From Heterohyrax brucei (Eukaryota; Chordata; Mammalia; Hyracoidea; Procaviidae), in assembly GCA_028571685.1 (NCBI GenBank), contig CM053142.1, forward strand, positions 127,464,796-127,528,795: a stretch of DNA of 64,000 nt. The letters are read 5' to 3'. The position numbers and the translations under genes were made by a program. The first letter of the stretch is position 1. Every line of letters begins with the position of its first letter. Of the stretch, positions 1-11,279 are shown piece by piece. The notes under the pieces are model-generated. The model saw only the letters and a program-made list of their open reading frames with translations, searched no databases and was not told the origin of the DNA.

Positions 1-35
1 ACTTGTAGTGACCACATGTGACAGACTAGCGCAGC

Positions 36-160
36 CACATAGGGTTTTCTAGGCTTTAGTACCTCCAGATGCAGATCACTGATTCTTTCCCCCGCAGAGC
101 CACTTGGTGGGTCAGGACCACCAGCCCTTCCGTTGGCAGCCATTGGCCCCAGCAGGGCTC
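36..160 (-). repeat. AfroSINE-type SINE, minus strand
   Basis: Decayed copy of the longer SINE variant. 'agggttttctaggct' matches the same segment in the better minus-strand copy at 19690-19908 ('agggttttctaggctgt'), followed by the 'gtgggt...gaccacca' segment. The 3' end (left side) is lost or too diverged to trace. Confidence 0.55.
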
Positions 161-2306
161 CTTGCTCATCGTCACTGCCTTCATCATGGCCTGCTGCTTG
201 TCCAGGAAACAAGTGACCCTGTTACGTGCTTGTTTTGTTGCAGTCATATTTCTTTTCTTTTCCTGTTCTGCCTAGTGAATTCAGGAATGGAGTTCAAGTT
301 TTCTCTTCTAAAGAGGATCTTTATCTTAATTTCACCCACTTTGGTAGGCACACAAACCTTCTTCTCCTGGCTGCAGCAATTGCCTAACAATTTTCAGTTA
401 TAAAGAATTTTCAATAATTTTATTTAATCTACTTTTCAGCTAGTGACAACATACTTTGCTTTTGTTCCAGTTTCACTGCCTACTGTGAAGAATTGTTTGA
501 CAGCTTCTCCCTAGCCCTCCAACCCCAGCTTGTTAAGCAGTGCTTTGTCAGGAGTTTCAATTCAGTACAAATGGTAAAACTTGCTTGATTTTACTCAAAA
601 TTCAGTAAAGTAAGTTCCTCCTGGAAATACTTGGGAATTCTTCCTTCTTCAGATCAAAATCCTACATCTGGAGCAAATGGGAGACCAATAAATCACTAAA
701 CTTTTTGTAATAATCTTTAAGGAAACCATCAGATCTTTGAGTTTACCTGAGCTGGAATCTGTTTATGACTGTTGCTATGACTGCTTGAATCTATGGTAGA
801 GTCCCTTAAGTTTCTTTTAGAACATTATTCATTTGTTCTAAGTCAGCTAAATCAACAGAAAGGTAAATATCCACCAATATAAAGTATTTTTTGAAAGTTA
901 ATCAGTTTCTGGTAAAACCCAAGCCTTATTAATCTTTTGCAGATGACAACTCATGTATTGCTGATGACTAAAGATACCCAAGTGTTATGATAGGGTGTCA
1001 AGACTCACAGCCTGTCTCTTTTTTTCTTGATCTTTCAGTAAAATATAATGCTAAACTGGTGACTTCAGAATCATTTCCTTGGCAGGAGATTAATATCACA
1101 AGCACAGAGGAAAAGAGCCCCTACTTACACAACTGTCTTCAATAACAGTGGAATCAAACAGAATACTACTGGCAAAGTAAATTGCTTTTCTTCTTAAAAC
1201 TGTTTTCTCCTTCTCATCCTGAACCATGTGCCCAAATGTAAAAGCCCTGCTTTGAAAGTACTTCATCTTATAGATCAAACACGTAAGAGAAAATGACAAT
1301 AATAAATCCTAAAACATCCTAGGAATAGCTGGGAGAAAACCCTCTAGGACAGTTGGAAATACATCAGTGCAGAAATATGTGGCTGTGTTGAATGCACTAT
1401 TTGTGTTTCTTACGCACACAATTGAGAATTGCAGTCAGATTTTAAGGAATTATGCTAAATTTGATGCTCAATCACTTTTCCCTCCCCCAGGCAGGGTCAG
1501 GAGAGTCTTTTCTCTGGTTCTCCACTGATTCTTTAGTTGCCACCTTTTTTGAGTGGGAGACTTAGGTGATAAAGGGAATTTTAAAATTTTCTTTTGGACA
1601 ATTATTTCAGGCTTCTTCAGGATGAAGGCTAGGTGATCCAGCTCTGGTTTGTGTTTTACCTGTAAAATAAAGAGAGAAAAAAAATAACCATTCAAAAACA
1701 ACTTTTAAAATGTGTGCCTAAGATTTTGCCCTGAAATAAATGATTAACAGAAGGCTCCAGAGATTTCTGCATCGGGCAACCAGGTTTTTTTTTGGTTACA
1801 ACCAGGTGTGCTAAGAGATCCCAACACATGGCCAGTTGGCTGGGGCTGGGAAGGCAGAGCTCGCAGCAGCTACAGGAACAATGCTTCACTGACAGCTTCC
1901 ACTCCGCATTCCACTGTGGCCAAGGCTAGAAGCTGGAAAGAATGGGCTCCATGTGCGCTCCTCCAGGGAGGAGCCTTCAGGGCTTAACCACTTTGACAAG
2001 TAACTGGGTAATGCTCTTTTATGGGAGCCTGACTGTACCTGAGAGGAAGCACAAATGCCACTATGTGGTTACGTCTTCCTTCCAACAGATGGCCTTGCAG
2101 CTTTATAGGCAATGGGATGGGCACGAATGTTGTGGCACAGATATAAATGAACACCTTCTATGTTTTGAAATGTTTATTTGTCCTCAGTAATCTAAGCCTG
2201 GTGTGGATCTTCCAAAACTGCTTATGGCAGTTTGACGTAATGAAGCCATCACTGTCTTTTTAGGGGCTCACACCTTTTCTGAGGATTTTCTTTGGCTATT
2301 GCCAGC

Positions 2307-2475
2307 TGTGGTGTCATAGTGGCTAAGTGGTACATCTGCTAACTAAAAGGTTGGCAGTTTGAATCCACCATGCGCTCCTTGGAAACTCCGTGGAACAGGT
2401 CTGCTCTGTCCATAGGATTGCTATGATTCAGAATCGACTTGACAGCACTGGGCTTGGTTTTTTTTGTTTTGTTGC
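2307..2475 (+). repeat. AfroSINE-type SINE, plus strand
   Basis: Nearly full-length SINE: head 'gtgtcatagtggctaagtgg', middle 'ctccttggaaactccgtgg', and 3' end with 'agaatcgacttgacagcac' followed by a T-rich tail. It sits in the MSRB3 intron. Confidence 0.85.
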
Positions 2476-2517
2476 CAACTCATGTGTTTGTTTGGAAATG
2501 AGTTTTGCTTAACTGCA

Positions 2518-2685
2518 GAAACCCTGGTAGCAGAGGCTATGGCTAGTAAGTGCTGTAGCTGCTAACCAGAGTCAGTGGTTCCAGTACACCGGGCGTCTTC
2601 TTGGAAACTCTGTGGGTCAGTTCTACTCTGTTCCATAAGGTGGCAGTGAGTCAGAATCGACTCGACAGCAGTGGGTTCTTTTTTG
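2518..2685 (+). repeat. AfroSINE-type SINE, plus strand
   Basis: Second copy, 40 bp after the previous one and in the same orientation. It has 'aaaccctggtagcag', 'cttggaaactctgtggg' and the 3' core 'agtcagaatcgactcgac'. The head is slightly rearranged relative to other copies. Confidence 0.85.
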
Positions 2686-3027
2686 TCTTCCTTGCTTATC
2701 TCTTTTGCCTGGATTAAGGGGCACATCTCTAATCCTGTTCCTTTATGTCTAATCTAAAGGCTAATTGCAAACTAGTAAATGAAACTGTAGATCAAAACGG
2801 GTTCTGGTCAACAGATTAAGTTGCTGTACTTTGGATTTATAAAAAATATAATAATAATAATGTGGGAAATAAAGATCGTATAACTTACTCTTAAATGCCT
2901 TCAAGTGTATGTTGTGCTTTAATTTGGAAGAATTGCACATAGAACTGTTTTCTAAGTATGTTCAAGGTATGATTAATAAAGGCGATATCATTTATTTTGC
3001 CCAGATAGCTGTATTCTCTCATTTACC

Positions 3028-3054
3028 AAAAAAAAAAAAAAAAAAAAAAAAAAA
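3028..3054 (+). repeat. poly(A) run of 27
   Basis: Uninterrupted run of 27 A residues in the MSRB3 intron. It could be the tail of a retroposed sequence, but no recognisable element precedes it. Confidence 0.9.
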
Positions 3055-3744
3055 CACCTATCTGAGGCTTTTATGTGAAAACTTCACCTCTCAGATGCCA
3101 AGTGATCAAAGTGCTGGTGCTGCATGTGAGATCAGTAATTGCACACACATACTGGTCACTGAGAGCACTAGTTCCTGTTGGCGTGCACACTGACTGTTTT
3201 GGCAGGCAGAAGTGGGTGTTTTCCTGTGTCCACTGGGTATGCATATGTATTTTTACTGGTGCATCTTAGCTGCGTATGCCTGAAAATTTGGCCTCTATTG
3301 TTTATATAAAGGAAAAGCAGTCTGAGCTGTCAGCTTTGATATTACCTAAACCTGCATAGAATGTGGTAAAATAATGCAAGATTTGTTTTTTAGGCCTGTT
3401 TCATATTTTCCAGGCAATAGATCAAATCAGTTCAGGGTTCAGTTGTAGTTTTTTAATAAGCTGACACAGTATGTTGGCAGTAAAAATGCACTTTTAACAT
3501 GGAAGTGCCATATAGTCAAAATTGCTATTTATGCTATTTCTTAATAATTAAGGAGCCCTTGAGAATTATTTCGTACTTTCAGAGGGGAAACTGAGATTCT
3601 AGTTCTTTGTAATAAGCACCCTGCCTCTCGTTTCTCTCATCATCTCCATTTGGTATCTTAGCCCGTCATCAACTGACAGTTGTTACTTTCTGTCCCTGTG
3701 GTAGTGTTTATATATCACAGTACTGAGAAGAGTTAATAAATCAT

Positions 3745-4115
3745 CTGTATGTCTCATGTTCTTATCTCAGTCTTGATTCTTCCTTCCACCTGGAATGGCC
3801 CCTTCCACATACTCACTTCTCCATTTCCTTCAGGTCCATATTCCAAGGTCCCCCCAGTGAGGCCTCCCCTGGCCACTCCATCTACACTGTCAAAACCCGA
3901 CCCTGGTATTTCATACAGCTTTCCTCTTTTTTATCTTGACATTTATTTCTGCGTAGCATACTCGACAGTTCACTTGTTTTCTTGTCTATTTCTCGTCTCT
4001 CCCACTAGATTGTAACCTCTGTGAGGCCAGAGATTGTTGCTTGAATCTCTAGAGTCTAGGACATTGCCTGATATGCAGCAGGCACTATATAAATATTCAT
4101 TAAACATATGAGTGG
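3745..4115 (+). repeat. L2 LINE fragment, 3' end
   Basis: The 3' part reads like the L2 consensus end: 'tagattgtaacctctgtgag', 'cctgatatgcagcaggcact', then 'aaatattcattaaa'. The upstream part contains the 'ggcctcccctggccactcc' type segment seen in L2. It is old and diverged. Confidence 0.75.
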
Positions 4116-5089
4116 AAGCATTTACCCCTAGACTTTGGTTTCCTTGTTTATTATGAATGATGTGTTCTCACATCCTGTATGAATGTGGTCCACCAGGGTC
4201 TCCATTTCCGTCACCACTGTTCCTGTGGAGAGGGTGGGAGAGTGGTGAGTATGACAGAGGCTGTCATCTCCTGGAGCCATAGGTAGCACTGGAGCAATTA
4301 GCACGGAGCTTTATTCAGTGAGCCAGCGTTACTGGAGAAAATTTCTGTGGACTGAATTACTCTTAAACACCATCATACCCATCTCTCCGTCCTTGGCTTA
4401 TGGATAGTCAATAGCATGGATTTTAGCTAAACAGTTTATTTGCTCTCCACATGTGACAGTTCATTTGGATAAAGAAGCCAGTATGGCACACCACCTGTTG
4501 GAAGACAGTAGAAATGATTGTGTGGGCTAGAGAGCTTTCTGTTTGCTACACTTGCAGCCCTGGTGACTGGGACAGAGCTCTATCGAGCCTTCCCTTTGCT
4601 TTGCTGGGTCCCAAGAACATCTAGTGCTTGTAGGATATTAAGTTTTACTGCCCATGAAAGCAAAACATCACCTCCGTCATGGCCAGTTAAACAGTATCTT
4701 TTACAGTGGACTTCTGCATATCTGAAACTCACCCATCCAAAGCCAGAAGTAATGCCAGGGAGGAGAGATTTTATTCCTCCATGTTTCTTACAAGGGGAGA
4801 TCAAGGGTCAACTCAATTCATAAAATTACTGCAGTCATTTTTCTGCTGGCTGAGAGACTTCACAGATCAAAAAATACAGTGGCTCCTAAATGATTTCTGA
4901 TAAGCACAATTCCAGTTTTTCTTACTCTCAGCATGTGGTGTAAAACCTGCCAGAAACGATCCTTGCAGCTATTGACAGGCGAATTAGAAATCCTCCACGA
5001 TGGTTTCCATCATTTCTCTACAGGCCGGTCATCCATTTAAACTGCTTAATGGGAGTTCCTCTCAAAACCTGCTCTGTATATGCTTTGCC

Positions 5090-5114
5090 CTTACCTTTTG
5101 CTCTTCCCTTCCAG
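5090..5114 (+). promoter_or_regulatory. splice acceptor of last MSRB3 exon
   Basis: A pyrimidine-rich tract ends in 'ttcccttccag' directly before TGC at 5115. The frame that follows is open and matches the MSRB3 C-terminus, which fixes the intron-exon boundary with phase 0. Confidence 0.85.
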
Positions 5115-5279
5115 TGCGGTGCTCACCTTGGACACATTTTTGATGATGGGCCTCGACCAACTGGCAAAAGATACTGCATCAACTCGGCCTCCTTGTCTTT
5201 CAGCCCTGCCGAGCACAGCGGTGCGGAAGGAGGCAGTGGGGTCTGCAGCCCAGCCCCGGCAGACAAAGCTGAGCTGTAG
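5115..5279 (+). CDS. MSRB3: MSRB3 last coding exon (methionine-R-sulfoxide reductase B3, C-terminus)
   Basis: This exon encodes the last 54 residues of MSRB3, a zinc enzyme that reduces methionine-R-sulfoxide in proteins. It starts in phase 0 with the second cysteine of a CxxC zinc pair ([13 protein letters not shown]). It then carries the strongly conserved [11 protein letters not shown] segment, whose cysteine is the catalytic residue of the MsrB family. It ends in KAEL, the ER-retention-like tail known from the ER form of MSRB3. The tail between the catalytic motif and KAEL is a glycine/serine/alanine-rich linker that differs from the human protein at several positions, as expected for this variable part. 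The stop is TAG at 5277-5279. No break is visible. Earlier exons lie outside the window. The gene is linked to hearing in mammals (established knowledge). Identification rests on direct recognition of the motif run and the acceptor at exactly this place. Confidence 0.95.
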   Translation, partial: CGAHLGHIFDDGPRPTGKRYCINSASLSFSPAEHSGAEGGSGVCSPAPADKAEL

Positions 5280-6592
5280 TATGGAGAGTGACGAAACAAA
5301 GTGTTCTTAATGCACAGCTTATTAGAAAATGAAGATCAAAATTGTCTATCTTAATAGAGATATTTTTTTCAGAAAATATAAAGGCAGTTTTGTGCTATTG
5401 GTATTTTTCCTTCTTTTGCTTGAACAGAGGCCTGGCCGCCAATGTATTTTGCTATTGACACTGGTAGACCCTGACCTGTTTATAGCTTTAGTGAATGGAG
5501 ACAGCTTTGTGAAGCTTCTTCACAAGCCATTGAAGTACAGTTTGGCATTATTCAACCCATGGAGCTAATTGTGAGTTTGGGTGTGTTTTTTTTTTTTTTT
5601 TTTTTTTTTCCTTTTAAGAGGCAGAGGGTACTTAGTCTTCAAATATGTATGTAGATGCCTCCTATGTAACGCAGAGACTAGAACTTGGAAGCGCTTCGAG
5701 ATCTGTGAGACACATGGCTGCAGGCATTTCTATAGATCTACCTTAGATAAGCATGGAGTGATAGATTTCTCAGCTTTGTGGAAAGTTTGAGCTAAGGTCG
5801 TTTATTCTCACTAAAAGGGTGTGAAGGTCTAAAGTCTTTCCTTATGTTAAATTGTTGCCAGATCTAAGGGGTGCACTCAATGTTGTGGCAGAGAAGTAAA
5901 CATTACTTCACAGTTAGGCCTTTATTTTATTTTCCATTGAAAACATTGGAATGTTAAGACAACTGTAAAATGTTGGGCCCCGTTTTGACCAGAGTTCACA
6001 AAGAGGAACACCTGCCTCCACCTTCGTATAACTCCTTCCCTCTGACCGTGATGCCTGCTGCAGCTGAAGGGCGTTTGGGTCAATTCCACTGTGTAAGATA
6101 AAAGAGTAAGGACAAGACGCTTTGTGGAGAAAGTAGCAAGGACCAAGGAGGAAGTGCTGATTCCCAAAATACCCAGCGTTAGGCAGAAAATCTGACAGGA
6201 GAGCCCAAAGGGCTTACACACTTTAGGCACAAAACTTCAGGTGCCCCCTGGAAAGACATTGGGAATTCAAATAGAAATAGCTAGGAGCTTAAGTCTCACC
6301 CTTGACACTAATCTGCTCTTTGATAAGGGACAAGCCATTTATCCTCTCTGTGCCTATCTCTGCCTGCATAGTTTTACAGAATGTATCAACACTCTCAGGG
6401 CAAAATTATAATGTTGCTACACAATTAAGATCAGTAGTGTTTCAACTGATCTGGTTCTAATTGCCTCAAAGGCTGAAGCACAGGCATTTGAAATGGAAAG
6501 AAGCAGAGAGGAGGTTGATTTAGCAGATTGGTATGGAAACAGTTGGGCCAAAAGCCAGAAGTTTTCTTTGTAGTGGTATGGCCAGTTTTACT

Positions 6593-6636
6593 CCGAGACA
6601 CTGCTCAGTTGCTTCCGAGACACTGCTCAGTTGCTT
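6593..6636 (+). repeat. perfect 22-bp tandem duplication in the 3' UTR
   Basis: Two identical adjacent units, 6593-6614 and 6615-6636, each starting 'ccgagacactgctcag' and ending 'ttgctt'. No mismatch is seen. Confidence 0.95.
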
Positions 6637-8225
6637 TATAACATTTAGTCTGGTGGAATGGAGTTCATTGTGTGCAATAAGGATCTCACAGGTATGAGAA
6701 ATGATGACATAAGGTGATATTGCTGTAGCCCAGTGTGAAGTTAGAGTTTGTGAATGATATCTGTTGTAGTCTTGAATGTTAATTCTGAAGTACAGCGTTT
6801 TTTTTTTTAAAAAAAAACTATTGTTTGTAAACCTTTGAAGGCTTATGAAAATGATGTCTTTCTTTGTGAGCTCCAAGACAAAAGTGAGAGAATTACTTGC
6901 CAATGTTATCAAAAAAAAGAGAGACATTAAAATGAAAATTTGTGACAGTGCGATCGTGCCCACATTCCTCCATTTTAGTAAGCACCTTCTGGTAAGACCT
7001 TGGCCCCCTGTGGCTCTTCCTTGTGACTTTTGCTACAGCTTTACAATTTCAAGCAAGTCTCCCTTAGCTCCCAGAATGTTTCACTCCAGGCCTGGGGATA
7101 CTAGGGAATTTGCAGGTCTCACTGCCCTCTGGAAATTAGGTGTGAGATGTGACACCAGACAGAGCTGGTTGAGGGCTAGAAACCTTTCCCCATCTTGCCC
7201 AGGGGTGTGGAGAGAGCCTCAGCATTTCCTAGAAACCCAAGGATCTGCACCCGGTGGCAGTGGCAGCTAGAGAAGAGCGTTTCCTAGAGTATTCCTGACA
7301 CAGCCTGCAGCCCATCCTTCACGGCTACGAGCAGAACTACTCACACCGGTCTGGCTCCATATGGTGGCTTCCCCAAGGGCTGTTGGACAAGAGCCATAGT
7401 CTTAGCGTAGACAAGGAAGACAAATGAGGGACTTCTTCCCTCTCCCCACAAATTCTGGATTGTCATTGTTCCTTCATTTTTAATGTGGGGCTTAACATTC
7501 CCCCCCAGAACTGCTTTTCTAATCGTTAGTCTTTGTTTCAAGGAAAGCCAGTTTTTCTTCTACCACACTTTCCAGCATCAGCTTTAAGAAAAATGCAACA
7601 TCTATCCGGGAAAAAAGTGGGGTGTATGCATGTGGCTTAATTCCAGATTGCTTTTAGGTTTAAGTGGTATCAAATTTCACTATATTTCTGTCTTATGTTA
7701 AGGAAATATATTACTAAAATGTCAGTGAGCAATAATGTCAGCTGTCGAGCACTAGATTTATTTTTGCAGGATATAGAATGCAGTGAACTGAGTCAATGTG
7801 GTGAGGTGTATGTGATCTGTGGGGGTTACAGCGTTTAACATAAGGCAAGGTAGATTCCTTACTGTACCATTAGAAGATGTGTAAAATGTGTGTGTATATC
7901 GTCATGAAGAAGAAAGAAAGCTGCTGTATTATAGTGTCTTAGAGAACATGTTTGTGTGTTTAAACTTTTCACTTCTTAGATGCATTTAAATTCTTAATCC
8001 AAATGACATAACTTGAAAACCTCTCTGTATTTGTTATCTATAGAATGCCTTGCTTTAAACATGAAAAACAGTGAAAGGGATTGTCATTTGTTTGGAAGTC
8101 AAATATTATTTTTGCCTTAGATACCTTTGTAATAATTTTTCTCCAAACTAAAACTTTTGAAAAATGACATGAAATTTTCATGAAGAAAACCCTTTTCCTA
8201 TGTTTATTGTATACAGAAATTATGC

Positions 8226-8231
8226 AATAAA
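8226..8231 (+). terminator. MSRB3: candidate MSRB3 polyadenylation signal
   Basis: Canonical AATAAA in 'tgcaataaagtttc', followed by a T-rich stretch ('attattttcttctctg') suited to the downstream element. It is the first canonical hexamer I found after the stop codon. Confidence 0.65.
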
Positions 8232-8259
8232 GTTTCTTTATATAAAATTATTTTCTTCT

Positions 8260-8914
8260 CTGATTGCTAAGATGCCTCTCAGTTTTAGCGCAGATACATG
8301 GGTTATATCCAGTGGCGTTAGCCACAGGCTGCTCTGTTCACCTCCTTACCCAGCAGATGTGTGTAGTTTCTGCAGAAGGATTTTTATCTGATGTGGCCTT
8401 TAGAAGCAGGGTGAGGTCCAACTCTCATACCTCAGTTCCTGGGAAAGGCCTTCAGGGATCTGAAAGATTGGAGGAAAGGGAACCATTTGCAGAATTACTC
8501 AGCTTTTTCCTCAGCCAAATCTTCAGCAGCGTGTGTATGGTTTTGTGTTTAAAGTAGGGCTTTGGGGAATTCCATCATGATAACTGTATGGATAAAAATG
8601 TTAATGCCTAGGCTTCTATTAAATAATTTGAAAGAAATTGCATAGTATTGTCAAGGACTGGTCTATAATGAAACATGTTAGGAGTTCCTCATTTTTCCTA
8701 AATGAATCTATTGTAAAAGTTATCTCTGTAGAAAAGTTTCAGTATAATATTAATTACTATCCAGGTTTTCAACATTAATTTTCACATTTGTTTCATTTAT
8801 TCATGGGAAACAAATAGAATGATGGGGACTTCTGTTTTCTGGCCAATTTTTAGGATTCAGACCCTGATATGCTAAAACTCACAGGTCAGCAATTCCAGGT
8901 AGTGTACCCTGAAA
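8260..8914. other. no recognisable feature
   Basis: Sequence downstream of the inferred MSRB3 end. I see no gene and no named repeat. Confidence 0.5.
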
Positions 8915-9085
8915 CAGTGGATCTCAAAGTGTGGTCCCAAGACTGTAGTATTAGTGTGTCCAGGGAACTTAGAAATGCAAGTGTTCAGGCCGCGTCTCAG
9001 AAGTTACTGAATCAGAAGTTCTGGGAGTGGGACCTAGGCTTTTGGGTTTTAGCATGTCTTCTGTGGGATTCCGATGAATGTTCAA
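8915..9085 (+). mobile_element. MER5A-type (hAT-Charlie) DNA transposon remnant
   Basis: Matches the non-autonomous MER5A layout: 'tctcaaagtgtggtccc', 'agaaatgcaagtgttcaggc', 'actgaatcagaagttctggg' and 'ttccgatgaatgttcaag'. The terminal inverted repeat is decayed on the right. Confidence 0.75.
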
Positions 9086-9433
9086 GGGAATTACTACCTT
9101 GGAACTTTTCATTAGTAAACTTCAATTAGTATTAATTTTAAAAACTTTTCTAACTGTTGCTCAGGATATGCCTTGTCACCACTGGTTTTCTTTCTCTAGG
9201 AGTGGCTCCAATGGGTTTCCCAAAGCATCATGCCTTTTGTCTACTCCTGCCCTTGGCTGCATTTATGTTATTCTGGAGGCCTACCCTTTCCTCATCAGCA
9301 GGCACTACCTGGACCACTGTCTATACTTCTTCTGGTTGAACCTAGACTGCCCAGAGGTGCTCATCAGAACTTCTGTAGAACTGTGGGATGTCTGTGGCAG
9401 GACTCAGTAATTCCAAGAATGAGGGAACAGATC

Positions 9434-9861
9434 CGTCATGGACTGAACTGTGTCCCCCCAATGATATTTGTCAGTTTGGCTGGACCATGCTTCCCATGAT
9501 TGTGTAATCATCCACCATTTTGTTATTGGATGATATTTTCCTATGTGTTGTAGCTGTCACTGAGATTAAATAAGATGAATTAGTGGCAATTATATTGGTG
9601 AGGTTGAGGTGAGCAAGTATAAAAGAAAGCAGTGCCAGGGGCAGAGCATGTCCTTTGGACCTAATGTACCTGCTCTGATATGCTCCCAGACCAAAGGAAG
9701 ACTGATGCATCATAAGGACCTTCCTCCAGAGCCAACAGAGAGAGAAAGACCTCTCCTGCAGCTGTCACCCTGACTAGGGATGCAGTGTCCTAGACTGAGA
9801 ATAAACTTCTCTTTGTTACAGCCATTCACTCATGTTATAGCCACACTAGATGACTAACACA
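9434..9861 (+). mobile_element. solo LTR, MaLR-type, with 5-bp target duplication
   Basis: A 428-bp LTR-like unit flanked by AGATC on both sides (9429-9433 and 9862-9866). It starts CGTCATGG (TGTCATG in its relatives) and ends in ...ACACA. Internal blocks 'gtcctttggacct', 'aggaccttcctccagagcc' and a late 'aataaa' are shared with the copies at 28309-28780 and 46157-46610. The 5-bp duplication and the layout fit the ERVL/MaLR superfamily. The family name is not certain. Confidence 0.75.
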
Positions 9862-9869
9862 AGATCTCA

Positions 9870-10647
9870 GTGCAAAAATTTACACATGATCTTTCCTGGC
9901 TCTTCCATTTCATTCTATCTGTACATCAGGACTATTTAAATGTCTTTCTTTTTTGTCTCTGTAAACTTGAAAACTTCTATTAATACGTAAATTTCAATGA
10001 TGAAATAACTTCTACAGGATGCTGGCATATAAAAAAATTTGAGTTAAAATTTTTCTTCCTACAGATGTACAAGGACCCCTTACCAACTTCTAACTAGAGT
10101 TCATTGTGTACCACAATACTCATCAAAATTTCAACCTTTTTATGTGGTCTTGTACAAGTAGCACGTATCATAGAAGAATATTCTGCCAAGAGGAACCAGC
10201 CTAACGGTAACTGATTATAGGTGTTAAACCACCATAATGCAGCTCAGACCCCAAACATCTGAAAGGCTGTCATGTAAGAGACTTGTTACGGAGTCTCCAT
10301 AGGATGAGTAGCCCAAGATTTCACAACCGTGTCAGATCCTCAGGCCCACATAAAATGTTCCACTTTTTAGGTCAGTTACAGAGCATACTACCTCCTCAGA
10401 TTAAGTATGCCAGAGAGCCTAATTCCTGTTACAAGATTTTAGTTTTCCTCTCTACTCTGTCCACACCACCGCCACCACCACTTCCAGCAAACGTGTGCTT
10501 GTGCGTATTATCCAGGCCGAGGAAACTGAACTTTTCAGGAATAATCAGCAAGACAAATCATCATAAAATGCTCAACTCAACAAAGTACATCTTTGGTAAA
10601 GATGTAAATAACTACAAAGCAAAATGAGAGAGGTTGTATGTATTAGA
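9870..10647. other. no recognisable feature
   Basis: Unique-looking AT-rich sequence. One open frame (10283-10627) shows no motif and is not supported as a gene. Confidence 0.5.
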
Positions 10648-10850
10648 AAGAAGTCCCTGGATGGTACAAACGCTGAATGTGAACAGTTTGCTAATCAAAA
10701 GCTTGGAGCTTCGAGTCTACCCAGGGAAGCCTTGGAAGAAAGGCCTAGCTATGTACTGAAGAGTCAGCCACTGAAAACCCTTTGGGGCACTGTTTTCTGA
10801 TACACATGGGTCACCTCGAAGTGGAGGTTGACTGAACAGTAGCTGGTAGT
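10648..10850 (+). repeat. AfroSINE-type SINE, long variant, plus strand
   Basis: 'agtccctggatggtacaaac' head, 'gccttggaagaaaggcctag' and 'cagccactgaaaaccctttg' mark the longer SINE variant. The 3' end is strongly decayed ('ggaggttgactgaacag'). Confidence 0.75.
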
Positions 10851-10954
10851 GGTACGTGTTAGGCCAGGAGAGAGTCTTAAGTGTTAAGGTTTGGTTGCCT
10901 AAGAATATTCCCAAAACCTTCAGTCTCACCATGAGTCTTTTCATCTTAATGACA

Positions 10955-11110
10955 TTGTGTATCTAGTAACCACTGATTGCAAAGTGGGTATCTGCTAATC
11001 AAAAGGTCAGCAGTTCTAATTGACTAGGCTGTCCTTGGAAACGTTATGGGGCCATTCTGCTCTATCCTATAGGGCCTCTATGAGTCAGAATCGATGACAA
11101 TAGTTTTTTT
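10955..11110 (+). repeat. AfroSINE-type SINE, plus strand
   Basis: 'gctaatcaaaaggtcagcag', 'cttggaaacgttatgggg' and the 3' core 'atgagtcagaatcgatgac', with a T-rich tail. Confidence 0.8.
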
Positions 11111-11124
11111 TAATTATTATTATT

Positions 11125-11275
11125 ATAAATCAAGCACTTGATCCAGCCTTTACATCTAATGTGAAGTAAGTATTCTTATTAGCATTTCACAGGTGATGAA
11201 CCTAAAGCTCAGAACAGTTAAGGCAAGCTACATAGCTAGTATATAGCCAAGCTCAAATGAAAATTCAAGTTTGTA
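11125..11275 (+). repeat. MIR SINE fragment
   Basis: The MIR core and 3' pattern is visible: 'tattagcatttcacaggtga', 'aacctaaagctcagaacagt', 'aaggcaagctacatagctag'. Confidence 0.6.
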
Positions 11276-11279
11276 GGAC

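Larger units (their letters stand above)
1..5114 (+). other. MSRB3: MSRB3 last intron (3' part)
   Basis: This is inferred to be intron because it lies directly upstream of the recognised last MSRB3 coding exon and ends in a good acceptor. I looked for the preceding MSRB3 exon (zinc-binding CxxC and GWPSF-type region) and did not see it, so it should lie left of the window. The stretch holds one minus-strand and two plus-strand SINEs, a 27-A run and an L2 fragment, listed separately. The remaining sequence (about 165-2300, 2690-3020, 3060-3740 and 4120-5090) shows nothing I can name. Confidence 0.8.
5280..8250 (+). other. MSRB3: MSRB3 3' untranslated region (inferred end)
   Basis: The sequence follows the MSRB3 stop codon without an obvious intron. 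It contains a 23-T run (5586-5608), a perfect 22-bp tandem duplication (6593-6636) and otherwise unique, AT-rich sequence with no recognised interspersed repeat. That absence contrasts with the repeat-dense DNA on both sides and supports its being transcribed UTR. The first AATAAA after the stop is at 8226-8231, giving a UTR of about 3 kb. The exact cleavage site is inferred. Confidence 0.7.

Noticed and set aside
8264-9499. Chain of open frames downstream of MSRB3 as a possible second gene
   Set aside because: Frames overlap in different phases, one covers a MER5A remnant, and no splice or domain pattern is seen.
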